From positions 1-46,804 of the forward strand of contig JAJRRW010000093.1 of NCBI GenBank assembly GCA_024279115.1: a stretch of DNA of 46,804 nucleotides. Reading direction: 5' to 3'. Source of the stretch: Alphaproteobacteria bacterium. Lineage in GTDB: Bacteria > Pseudomonadota > Alphaproteobacteria > Rhizobiales > JAKIUO01. Below the pieces are notes generated by a model. The model did not search any database. It had not been told where the DNA came from and saw nothing but the letters and a program-made list of their open reading frames with translations. Shown one piece after another: positions 10,838 to 19,517 of the stretch (position 1 is the stretch's first letter; each line of letters opens with the position of its first letter). A program made the position numbers and the translations under genes.

Positions 10838-11140
10838 TTGACCAATTTCCTCGCAAAACGACCGACATTTGTCGCCCTGACAGGGGGCCTCGCATTTGGC
10901 TTTGCCGCTTTCGTTCTGCCAACCGGATCAAGTGCCGCTGATCTTGAAAAATGTTATGGCATTGCCAAAGCTGGTCAGGATGATGGTAGCAAAGAAGTCA
11001 ATATTCCTGGCATGTCTACCGTCGATTTCCAGGGCGGCGCCTTTAAATATGTGACCAAGGGAACCTGCGTAGAGATTTCCACGCCGTTTGGCGCTGGCAG
11101 CCTGAAACCGCTGGAAAACCGCCCCCCAAAAAGCAAATAA
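10838..11140 (+). CDS. DUF2282 (bufferin/BufA-like) small secreted protein lacking the central cysteines
   Basis: A 100-residue protein starting at TTG 10838, chosen because AAGGAG sits seven bases upstream; the ATG at 10805 has no such site. A signal peptide (FVALTGGLAFGFAAFVLPTG, cut near SSA/AD) precedes a DUF2282 domain: KCYGIAKAGQDDG, STVDFQGGAFKYVTKGTC. DUF2282 proteins include the bufferins, metal-binding peptides modified on Cys by a DUF692 (MNIO) enzyme. Known bufferins have four Cys, two of them in the middle (NDC and TCAG). Here the equivalents read DDG and PGMS, leaving only Cys39 and Cys77. No DUF692 or DUF2063 partner gene lies nearby. Family membership is solid; metal binding or modification of this copy is doubtful. 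Confidence 0.8.
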   Translation: MTNFLAKRPTFVALTGGLAFGFAAFVLPTGSSAADLEKCYGIAKAGQDDGSKEVNIPGMSTVDFQGGAFKYVTKGTCVEISTPFGAGSLKPLENRPPKSK

Positions 11141-11386
11141 CCTCGCTGGAGCTACAAGCGGTTGCAATCAGCTCATTGCCGATCACCCAAGCAACAGGTT
11201 CTGGACATAAAAGCTGGAACGCCGCAAGTTTAATGATCGACCTGCTGATGTGATCAACGGGGCCTGCAAAACCATAGGCCGCGATACCAAGGCCGGGGCG
11301 CGGCTCATCTTTTCCTGCCAGCTGGCCAAAATTATTGCCAGCCGGGCGTGTTTGCGACCAAAAACTTCTGATTGTCCCTTTCGATT

Positions 11387-13348
11387 ATGACCAAGCAAAC
11401 CCTCAAATTTGGTAACTGGCCCTCAAATGTCAGTGCCGAATTTGTGGCAGGCAAAAGCCTGCGTTTTCAGTCCGTGCAAGCGCTTGACAACCGGCTCTAC
11501 TGGAGTGAGTTGCGCCCCTTGGAAAAAGGACGCGCAGCCCTTGTTTGCGCGCCCCTTGAGGCAGCACCAGCCACCGCCGTCATAACCGACTTGCTCGCCG
11601 CTCCTTGCTCCGCTCGCTCAAAGGTGCATGAATATGGTGGGGGGGCGTTCCTTGCGACCCCAACGCAGATCTTTTTTGTCAATGCCGATGATCAGCAAAT
11701 CTGGTCCGTTGAGAATATTACCAATGGCACCAGTCTGCCAGCCGCCGCTCCGCGCCAAATCACAAAGGCACCAGAGTGGCGATTTGCCGATTTGTGCCAC
11801 GACCCCCGACGCCAGCGCTTGATCTGCGTGGGAGAGCAGCAAACCGGCGCTGGACGCCATCCAAAAAATTTGCTGGTGAGCATTTCCCTTGCAGAAAGCG
11901 GCGAGGACAAAAAGGCTGGTCAGCAGATCGTCCCACTGGTGGAAGGGGATGATTTCTACGCCTCCCCGTGCCTCTCGCCGGACGGCCAAAAACTGGCCTT
12001 TGTGAGCTGGAACCTGCCTGCCATGCCTTGGGAGAGCGCCGTTCTGCAAATCGCCGATCTGGAAGCTCAAACATCCACGCCCCCCCTCACCTGCCCCAAC
12101 ACGGCTCAAACTGGCGCATCGTTTCAACCCGCATGGGATCACCACGGAAATCTGTGGTTTATCAATGATCATTCCGGGTTTGGACAGCTCTATCGCCATG
12201 ATGGCAAGGCGGTGATGGCGTTCCCCCTGCCAGACACCGAAATGGGCGACCCCTTGTGGGTGTTTGGGATGAAAACATACGGCTTTTTGGAAGATGGCCG
12301 CATCGCCGTTCTTTGTCGTGCCAAGGGGAAGGCATGGATTTCACGGCTCGATCCGCTCGACAAAAGCCACAGCCCGTGCCCTGACACCAAGCGATCTGGC
12401 TTTTGCGGGTTAGATCAACTGGTGACCGCTGGCAATCAGATTGCCGGCATTTTATCGAGCATAGATAAACCAAATGCCATTGCCTCGCTATCAGCGCACA
12501 TCGGCGAAACAACCATCTACAAACCAAGCATCGCGCTGCCCTTGGCCCGCGAGCAAATCTCCATCGCCAAAGCGCTCGCATTTGAAAATGAGTTGGGGCA
12601 AACCGTCTATGGCAATTATTACCCCCCCACCAACCAGCTCTATCAAGCCCCGCCAAACGAGCTGCCACCGGTCATTCTAACCGCCCATGGCGGCCCAACG
12701 GCCTATGCGCACGCTGGCCTTACCCCCAAGGTTCAATATTGGACCTCGCGCGGCTTTGGCTATTTCGACGTCAATTATGGCGGCTCATGGGGCTTTGGCA
12801 AAGCTTACAGGCAACGCCTTGACGCGCAATGGGGGGTGCGCGATGTCGCCGATATGGTGGCCGCAGCCAGCTATCTGGTGGACGCCGATCTCGCAGATCC
12901 CTCCCGCCTGTTGATCTCGGGATCCAGTGCCGGGGGCTATACGGTATTGATGGCGCTGGTAAAATCCAAGCTGTTTGCCGCCGGAGCTTCTTATTATGGC
13001 ATCTCGGACCTGTCTCGATTATATGAGAGTACGCACAAGTTTGAAGCGGGCTATATCGAGAAATTACTGGGCCTCTCCCCCCACAACAGAACCAAAATTC
13101 TCAAGCAGCGATCACCGCTGTTCTGTGCAGATCAAATCAGCGCTCCCGTGATCTTTTTTCAAGGTCTGCAAGACAAGGTCGTTCCCCCCGACCAGGCCGA
13201 GCTTATGATTGCCGCCCTTGAACAAAACGGCATAGAAACCACCTATAAAAGCTTCGCAATGGAAGGACATGGCTTTCGCACCAAGCAGGCAATAGAGACC
13301 GCCTTGACCATGGAATACGAATTTTATGCAAATATTCTAGGGCTTTAG
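11387..13348 (+). CDS. S9-family prolyl oligopeptidase-like serine peptidase
   Basis: 653 residues from the ATG at 11387; a TTG at 11372 is in frame but adds nothing typical. The N-terminal half is a beta-propeller-like region (ASPCLSPDGQKLAFVSWNLP is a TolB/WD-type blade). The C-terminal half is an alpha/beta hydrolase with the full triad: Ser514 in GSSAGG, Asp596 in GLQDKVVPP and His628 in EGHGF. The motif TAHGGPTAYAHAGLTP is the oxyanion-side HGGP loop of S9C (acylaminoacyl) peptidases. There is no signal peptide, so it is probably cytoplasmic and degrades oligopeptides. The 246 bases before it hold no supported gene. Substrate preference cannot be read from the sequence. Confidence 0.9.
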   Translation: MTKQTLKFGNWPSNVSAEFVAGKSLRFQSVQALDNRLYWSELRPLEKGRAALVCAPLEAAPATAVITDLLAAPCSARSKVHEYGGGAFLATPTQIFFVNADDQQIWSVENITNGTSLPAAAPRQITKAPEWRFADLCHDPRRQRLICVGEQQTGAGRHPKNLLVSISLAESGEDKKAGQQIVPLVEGDDFYASPCLSPDGQKLAFVSWNLPAMPWESAVLQIADLEAQTSTPPLTCPNTAQTGASFQPAWDHHGNLWFINDHSGFGQLYRHDGKAVMAFPLPDTEMGDPLWVFGMKTYGFLEDGRIAVLCRAKGKAWISRLDPLDKSHSPCPDTKRSGFCGLDQLVTAGNQIAGILSSIDKPNAIASLSAHIGETTIYKPSIALPLAREQISIAKALAFENELGQTVYGNYYPPTNQLYQAPPNELPPVILTAHGGPTAYAHAGLTPKVQYWTSRGFGYFDVNYGGSWGFGKAYRQRLDAQWGVRDVADMVAAASYLVDADLADPSRLLISGSSAGGYTVLMALVKSKLFAAGASYYGISDLSRLYESTHKFEAGYIEKLLGLSPHNRTKILKQRSPLFCADQISAPVIFFQGLQDKVVPPDQAELMIAALEQNGIETTYKSFAMEGHGFRTKQAIETALTMEYEFYANILGL

Positions 13349-13580
13349 GCCGCTGGCGGATTGAGGGAGTATTGATGCTTTCTCCCTGGCCATATCTTAG
13401 CTTCCTAGCCAGCGCCAATCATCATGTTCTTTGCGGCGCCAGAGCGTTACCTCTATTATTTATTCAACTTTTACTGTTTGGTAAGAAAAACCACAATAAT
13501 GCTTCACAATGTTCAATCATGGCGATATAACAAGGACTGCGTCAGATTGTAGCGTTGCGCAACTATGAAGGAGAGCGATT

Positions 13581-14009
13581 TTGCTGGATATTAGAGATAA
13601 GCGGTTCTTGGGTCAGGGCATGTTTGCCTGGCTTTTTTTGCCACTGGTTGCTCTGTTCAACATATTTCTGCGCGATGGGGTGATTATCCCCTTGGTCGGC
13701 CCCGAACTGGCCGTGCCGATCAGCACTGTCACCTTGCTTGTTATGCTTTATGCCACCGCGTTCTTCCTGCTGACGGGTGTCGAGCGCCCCACCAGTTGCC
13801 GGATATCGCTGCTGCTTGGCGTTATCTGGGTTGGTTTCGCAGTCATTTTCCAGGCCCTGTTTGTGATGTTTGCGCTCGGCAACCCCCTTAGCGAACTGTG
13901 GAAAGCTCTAAGCCTGCCAGCCGTGCTGGAGGGCAATTTATTTCTGGTGGTTCTGGCGATGCTGTTTATCGCCCCGGCGGTCTGCGCCTCCAAACGATTG
14001 CGCGACTAG
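13581..14009 (+). CDS. Four-helix integral membrane protein, unknown function
   Basis: 142 residues starting at TTG with AAGGAG eight bases upstream, which decides the start. Four hydrophobic segments lie at about residues 14-34, 42-64, 76-98 and 111-130. Polar residues are few, and the short C-terminus is basic (CASKRLRD). No motif or family is recognised. It follows the S9 peptidase gene after about 230 bases and precedes the DUF1499 gene on the same strand, but spacing does not require an operon. Confidence 0.65.
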   Translation: MLDIRDKRFLGQGMFAWLFLPLVALFNIFLRDGVIIPLVGPELAVPISTVTLLVMLYATAFFLLTGVERPTSCRISLLLGVIWVGFAVIFQALFVMFALGNPLSELWKALSLPAVLEGNLFLVVLAMLFIAPAVCASKRLRD

Positions 14010-14186
14010 CGAGGCGTGGGCTCCCTCGCGATATTTTCAATCATCCAACCGATAGTGTCCGTTCATCGAGCAGCCTTGCATCCTGCTCGATAACAAAGTG
14101 GCAAACGGCCATCTCTTGAGCACAAATTTGTGATTTTTCACATAAAGTGCAGTTGTATTCCCCGGCCAAAAGAACATAATGCGATC

Positions 14187-15320
14187 ATGAAGAGAATCAC
14201 TGAACATCAAGTTTCCTCCAGGGCCCGCTGGAGCTTAAGATTGGCGCTTTTTTCAGCGCAACTGATTATCATTGCCATTTTACTGCACCGCTTCACATCG
14301 CTTTCAACACCGGTTGCCACCAATCTTATTGTCGTCTCGCTGATGGGCGCTGCAACGGCCATTTTACTGTCTGTTCTGGGGTTTGCACAAATCTGGAACA
14401 AAGGCATCAAAGGCACCGGCATTGCCCTGTCGGCACTGATTGTCAGTCTGATCATATTTGCCGTTCCCGCCTACCATCTGCCAAATCTTATCCGCCTGCC
14501 AGCCATCAATGATATCACCACTGACCTGCTGACGCCGCCGCAATATAGCGCCATTGCCACCTTGCGCGATCCACAGGCCAATAGCCTCGACTATCCCGGC
14601 AGCTCTTTTATTGCCGCCCAAGCAAGCGCCTACCCCGATATCAGCACGTTGATGCTGGAGCGCTCCAACCAGGATTCTTATGAACTTATTCATGGCGTCA
14701 TACGTGACCTTGGCTGGGAAATCGTTGGTGAACGCCAACCCGGTAGCAAGAACCAAACCGGCTATATCGAGGCCATTGATCAATCCTTGCTGCTTGGCTT
14801 TCGTGACGATATTGTCGTGCGCGTCAGAGGCGATGCAAATTTCACGCGCATCGATATGCGATCGGCATCAAGGTATGGGAGCCATGATCTAGGGGCCAAT
14901 GCCAACAGAATTCGTGAAACATTCGCGATCATGAAAACCCGTATCGCCAGAGCTGAAACCAACCGGATTGACAGTCTGGAACGTCGGCGTATCGCCAAGC
15001 TGACAATCATCGAGAAGAAGAAAAAAGAACGCCAGGACCAGCTCCGAAAGAAACAACAAGAAGCCAGTCAAGAAACCTTCATGCTTCCCAAAGCCAATTT
15101 CAATCAAGAAGACGGCTTCTCGCCAAACGAGTTTGGTCAGGGCTTGAACCGGTCTGGCCAGCCAACCCGAAAAAGGCAGGCCTATGGCGCCACCGGTTTT
15201 GGCAATCAATCGCCCGGGACAATCAGAACGCCTCGCGTCAAAAAACAAAAGATACGAAAAATACGTCGTTCAAAACGCAAACGTAAAAGTAAAAAATGGA
15301 TCCCGTTTAATCAGTTTTAA
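14187..15320 (+). CDS. DUF1499 membrane protein with long basic C-terminal tail
   Basis: About 377 residues from the ATG at 14187 (MKRITEHQVSS); a start at 14130 would add 19 unconvincing residues. Three hydrophobic segments lie within the first 110 residues. Then comes a DUF1499 domain (DPQANSLDYPG, LIHGVIRDLGWEIVG, DDIVVRVRGDANFTRIDMRS). The final 120 residues are unusual for the family: a charged helix (IEKKKKERQDQLRKKQQE), then a disordered segment ending in a very basic run (KIRKIRRSKRKRKSKKW). DUF1499 proteins have no established reaction. The basic tail might bind nucleic acid or acidic lipid; that is inference. The gene ends 19 bases before the hexanucleotide repeat. Confidence 0.75.
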   Translation: MKRITEHQVSSRARWSLRLALFSAQLIIIAILLHRFTSLSTPVATNLIVVSLMGAATAILLSVLGFAQIWNKGIKGTGIALSALIVSLIIFAVPAYHLPNLIRLPAINDITTDLLTPPQYSAIATLRDPQANSLDYPGSSFIAAQASAYPDISTLMLERSNQDSYELIHGVIRDLGWEIVGERQPGSKNQTGYIEAIDQSLLLGFRDDIVVRVRGDANFTRIDMRSASRYGSHDLGANANRIRETFAIMKTRIARAETNRIDSLERRRIAKLTIIEKKKKERQDQLRKKQQEASQETFMLPKANFNQEDGFSPNEFGQGLNRSGQPTRKRQAYGATGFGNQSPGTIRTPRVKKQKIRKIRRSKRKRKSKKWIPFNQF

Positions 15321-15339
15321 AGCGCCAGCGCACAAGCAC

Positions 15340-15369
15340 GTGGGCGTGGGCGTGGGCGTGGGCGTGGGC
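15340..15369. repeat. Five tandem copies of the hexamer GTGGGC
   Basis: Five perfect copies of GTGGGC lie just after the stop codon of the DUF1499 gene, followed by GTTTGA. The array is outside any supported coding frame. Such short tandem arrays can change length by slippage. Confidence 0.9.
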
Positions 15370-15397
15370 GTTTGAGCGGATAAACACACATGATGAG

Positions 15398-16333
15398 CTA
15401 GCTCATTTTGAACCGGGCAGAAAATCCCTCCCCCTGGTCTTTTTGCAGCTTGCCCTTGTCAAGCAGGTGTTCCAGATGTGCCAGAACGGAGAGTGAGGCA
15501 GCGGTTTTCAAGACCTCATCAATGTCCTTGTACAAGAGCGGCACCACTTCATCGACCTGCTCGCTGCCCTCCTTGATCGCCTTGAGAATACTTTGTTCGC
15601 GCCATTGCCGGTGTAAAACATAGGCCCGCACCAACCGATGAGGCTTGCGAACACGCCCGCCATGACCTGGCAGATATAGCTCATCATCCCGGTTCGAGAG
15701 CCTTGACAATGACGCCATATAGTCGCGCATATTGCCTTCTGGCGGGGCAATCACACTGGTACTCCAGGGCATGATATGATCGCCCGTAAACAGTGCTTTT
15801 TCCTGCGGGAGAGAATAACAGATATGATCGGGAGCATGTCCTGGCGTATGAACACTGTGCAAGCTCCAGCCCTCACCCTCAACCACATCGCCCTCCCCCA
15901 GGGGATTGTCGGGTGTAAAGCCCAGCTCCGCAAAGCCTGTCACAAGCGCGCCCGCTGGCGTTGCTTGCCCCTCCAAAATGGGCTGATAGGCGCCTCGTGG
16001 AGCCCCGCTCATGCCAAATCCGTAGGTTCGGGCGCCCGTGATGGCTTTTAGCCTCTCAAGCCCCCCACAATGGTCCTTGTGGGTATGGGTGAGGAATATT
16101 CTGGTGATGGTCTCTCCTTGCAGCGCTTGCAGCAAGGCATTGATATGGCTCTCATCGTCGGGCCCGGGGTCGATGATTGCCACCTTCCCATGCCCCAGCA
16201 CATAGACATTTGTCCCCTTGAAGGTAAACGGCCCTGGATTATGCGCTACAAATCGCCGCAAAATGGGAGACAAAGGCGTGGCAACGCCATATTCAAAGTC
16301 AATCTCACGAGTAAAAGGACTAGCTTCAGCCAT
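15398..16333 (-). CDS. MBL-fold metallo-hydrolase
   Basis: A 311-residue metallo-beta-lactamase superfamily hydrolase. The metal motif THTHKDHCGGL (H-x-H-x-D-H) lies about a third of the way in, followed by HTPGHAPDHICY and LFTGDHIM, which supply the other metal ligands, and LYLPGHGG near residue 220. The N-terminal NPGPFTFKGTNVYVLGHG and the C-terminal winged-helix-like segment (LHRQWREQSILKAIKEG) match the LACTB2-like group, some members of which act on RNA or thioesters. It has no signal peptide. It converges on the DUF1499 gene and is not in an obvious operon. The substrate is unknown. Confidence 0.9.
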   Translation of the reverse strand: MAEASPFTREIDFEYGVATPLSPILRRFVAHNPGPFTFKGTNVYVLGHGKVAIIDPGPDDESHINALLQALQGETITRIFLTHTHKDHCGGLERLKAITGARTYGFGMSGAPRGAYQPILEGQATPAGALVTGFAELGFTPDNPLGEGDVVEGEGWSLHSVHTPGHAPDHICYSLPQEKALFTGDHIMPWSTSVIAPPEGNMRDYMASLSRLSNRDDELYLPGHGGRVRKPHRLVRAYVLHRQWREQSILKAIKEGSEQVDEVVPLLYKDIDEVLKTAASLSVLAHLEHLLDKGKLQKDQGEGFSARFKMS

Positions 16334-16700
16334 TACACAATGTCACCTGCTTTGCTCTTTCCAAGTTTCGAGACAATTGATCGAGATGGCAGCGGTGCAA
16401 TCTGCGACCTTCGCGTTCCGCACAACACGCCGCCAGGCGGTGCCAGCCCCCAAAATCCGAGTGTTAGGCCATAAGCACCCAAATTGCAAAATCTGTTTAA
16501 AATCTGACGCCCCCTGCCAGCCCCAGTATCGCCCCGTATAAAATCACTCCCAAAGGCCCTCATACAGGTTTTTTCGGCTGCGACGCAAATAGGCATTGCA
16601 GGCTCCAAAATGTGTCGCTATGTTGCGGCATTGTGGAAGCCGTCACCCCGCTTTGGCAGACTTATTGCCGAATATTACGGGGCCTTGGTGATCCGCATAT
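16334..16700. other. Intergenic region before tRNA-Gln
   Basis: About 370 bases without a convincing gene. Frames across it are short shadows without ribosome-binding sites. It should contain the promoters for the leftward hydrolase gene and for the tRNA. Confidence 0.45.
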
Positions 16701-16775
16701 TGGGGCGTAGCCAAGTGGTAAGGCAACGGGTTTTGATCCCGTCATTCGCAGGTTCGATCCCTGCCGCCCCAGCCA
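16701..16775 (+). tRNA. tRNA-Gln (anticodon TTG)
   Basis: A full cloverleaf is visible. The acceptor arms TGGGGCG (16701) and CGCCCCA pair perfectly; the anticodon stem ACGGG/CCCGT encloses the loop TTTTGAT with anticodon TTG; the T-loop is GGTTCGATCC. The discriminator G is followed by an encoded CCA. It reads CAA (and CAG by wobble) as glutamine. It stands alone, with no second tRNA nearby. Confidence 0.97.
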
Positions 16776-17013
16776 ATCATCAAGGCAATCATCAAGCCAG
16801 CCACATCAAGTTCCGCTCAAAACACTGATGCAAACCACCAAAACCCGTGATAATGCGCCCAATCGGGGTATTATCCAAGTCTGCAGGGCAGTAAAGCGCC
16901 TGCTTGGCAAGGGCTTTATTCACTAACAGACAATATTACACATTGTTTTTGTTGATAATCCCAAATATTTATGGCTTCTAATTTCTATCTAGCCCGGTTG
17001 TTGGGAGTATTGC

Positions 17014-17979
17014 ATGCGTTCTTTGGGGTTTGGGATCGAAAAGCTGGGACTGGCTCCCCTTCGATATCCCTGGCAAATATTGGTTTTACTACTGGCTTTT
17101 ACCGCCTTTTGCTTTGTTGGTTTGTTTAATTTGCAGCCCGAGGGCCGGTTGAGTGAGGTTTACCGTGGCGATTCCGCAAATTATACGGACTATGAAAAGA
17201 TAAACGAGCTGTTCCCGGTCAGCGAACTGGATGTCTTGTTGCTGATCAGCGGTAAAAACCTGCTGGAGCAAAAAACCCTTGCTGAAATCCGCGCTATTCA
17301 AGAAGAAGTCGAATTCTTCGACGGCGTCGATAGCACGATTTCCATGTTCTCCCTGCGCGGCAAACCATCTGCCACTGGCGCCGCGCCCCCCTTGTTTGCC
17401 GCCGATCTCACAGAAGCCAAGAAAGAGGCGTTTGACAAGGCCATCACACAGATCAAAGAGCATCCTGATGTGCTGGAAAACATGCTGACACGCGTGGCAC
17501 CCGACGGCCACCAAACCAGCTTGATCATTGTCACCTTGAAGGAAGAGGCCATCAAGGAAGGCACGCTGTATGGCGTTTTGGAAAATCTCAAGAAACAGGT
17601 GGGTGAGCTGACAGAACCGGCCAATCTGACGTTCCAGCTATCGGGCGTGCCGGTCATACAGCAAGAAATCCGCAATTCCATCAATCATGATGCTGTGGTT
17701 TTTAATATTGGCGGCTTTTTGCTTGGCACAATGATCAGCTTCTTTTTCATTCGCCGTTTCGCACTGGTCATCATGGTATCAATCGCCAGCATATTCGCCA
17801 ATATCTGGGTGCTTGGCATTCTGGGGCATTTTGGCCAGACATTGAATGCCTTTATGACCATTGTACCCCCGTTGATCATGGTGATTGCCGTGTCGGACGG
17901 CATGCATATGGTGTTGGCCATCCTGGCTGATCTGCAAAAGGGCAAAAGCAAACACCAAGCCATCAAAACGCCGTGCTGA
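17014..17979 (+). pseudogene. RND/MMPL-family exporter, 5' part (frameshifted)
   Basis: First 321 residues of an RND-superfamily permease of the MMPL type (COG1033-like), a proton-driven exporter of lipids or hydrophobic compounds. GGGAG precedes the ATG. TM1 (PWQILVLLLAFTAFCFVGLF) is followed by a periplasmic loop of about 190 residues, then TM2-TM4 and the start of the family signature VSDGMHMVLAILADLQKGKS. The frame breaks at the A-run 17965-17968: reading goes ...HQAIKTPC-stop, whereas one extra A would give ...HQAIKNAVLTIGP and join the next entry exactly. Either a one-base deletion has inactivated the gene, or the base is missing from the assembly. Confidence 0.85.
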
Positions 17980-19385
17980 CTATTGGCCCGGCCTGCGTGC
18001 TGACCTCGATCACCACCACCATTGCCCTGCTCTCCATGACCATCACAGACTCAGCCGTGATCCGCACCTTTGGCATCACCGCCGCCATGGGAACCCTGGC
18101 CGCCTTTGTCGCTGTTATCCTGGTGATTCCCACCTTGAGCATGCTGATGATCAGGGACGAGAAAAATTACCGCAGCGACGAAAATAATAGCTGGACGGCC
18201 CTGCAAAAAATTGAAGACCTGTCACGCTCCTTTGCCGATTGGACCTTTAAATGGTGGCGCGATCTGGCGGTGGTTGGCCTGGTGGTTTGTGGCTTTTTCT
18301 CCATATTGCATTACCAGCTGGCACCAAAATACCAGCTGCGCGATGAAATACCCAATATTCCGGCCCTGACCAAAGCCATGAACCTCGTCGATGACAAGCT
18401 AGGCGGCGGCGACTATATCCACATTCTCGTCAATCATCCAAAAGACAAGACCGCCACGTCCAAAGATGTGCTCGCCTCCATTGGCGAGGCCCATCGATTG
18501 CTGGGCAATCTGCCGCAAGTCAGCGATGTAAATTCTCTCGAAAAAACCAGATTATGGTTCCGTAATAACGGCATAGACAATCCCGCCTATTTGAAGAACT
18601 ATATTGATAAAATGCCGGATTATTTACGCCAGCGCCTCATCAATAAAGATCGAAATGCCGCGATTGTCAGCGCCAAAATTGCCAATATGCCGTCGCCAGA
18701 GATTGCGAGACTGGTTAAAAATATCAAGGAAAACCTCAAAAATATGGAAGAGGAGTTTCCGGGCATCAAGTTCACGATCTCGGGGCTGTCGACCGTCTCT
18801 GCGTTGCAAAGTACCAATATCATTTCGCAGCTCAATCAAGGGCTGCTGCTGGCCATCGTGGTGGTGGTATTCCTGATCGGCATTGCCTTTCGCTCGGTTC
18901 GGGTTGCCTTGATCAGCATCCCCACCAACCTGTTGCCAATTGTCGCCGCCGGGGCCGTGCTGCATTTCACCGATAGCGGCCTGCAATTTGCCAGTATTCT
19001 GGGGCTGACTGTGGCCTTTGGGCTCGCGGTGGATGACAGTATCCATTTTTTCAACAGGCATCGTATTGAGCGACACCTACTGCTTGGCGCGGCGGCCGAT
19101 AGCGCTGTGGGACACCTTCCCCAGGACATTTTTGACAAGGAAATTCAGTGTGTAAAAAACACCATCACCCATATGGGGCCCGTTCTCATTCTCACGACGC
19201 TCATTTTGATCTGTGGGCTGGCAGTGACCGTTTTGAGTAACTTGTCGGTCACCAGATTGTTCGGCGAACTCAGCATGGCAACCTTGACCGCCGCCCTGTT
19301 GGCCGACTTGTTCTTTTTGCCAGCGATCATTCTTGCGACACTCTATCTCATGCAGACTTATTTCTCCTTGCGTAAGTCTAGCTAG
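17973..19385 (+). pseudogene. RND/MMPL-family exporter, 3' part (frameshifted)
   Basis: Continues the exporter in the next reading frame for about 470 residues. It begins LTIGPACVLTSITTTIALLS, a standard MMPL segment that should follow directly on the 5' part. It holds the rest of the first membrane domain, the second periplasmic loop (about 18290-18830) and the second TM bundle, with the repeated signature GLAVDDSIHFFNRH in place of the first domain's SDGMH. The only nearby start is a GTG at 17973 overlapping the upstream stop, without a ribosome-binding site, so independent translation is unlikely. The 3' part has no other damage, which points to a recent mutation or a sequence error. Confidence 0.85.
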
Positions 19386-19517
19386 GTCGTGGGGCGATAA
19401 ACCGATTTCGGCTGTGCTTGTCTTGATTCTGCTTCCCTCAAGACAAATCTACAAGATTGACTTAGTTGTAGTTTCCAAAAACATTGTAAAAATCCCGCTT
19501 GAAATGGAACCAGACAG

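Noticed and set aside
10511-10845. Two overlapping leftward frames upstream of the DUF2282 gene
   Set aside because: They overlap each other, lack ribosome-binding sites and resemble no known family; one runs over the start of the DUF2282 gene.
11183-11386. Gene remnant between the DUF2282 and S9 peptidase genes
   Set aside because: A rightward frame (KLERRKFNDRPADVINGACK) looks weakly protein-like but has no start codon or family match.
14065-14091. Hairpin ATCGAGCAG/CTGCTCGAT as a terminator
   Set aside because: The stem is perfect, but no T-run follows on either strand.
17965-17979. Programmed -1 frameshifting in the RND exporter
   Set aside because: Slippage on the four A's would restore the frame, but there is no typical slippery heptamer and no evident downstream stimulatory structure, and such exporters are not known to use it.
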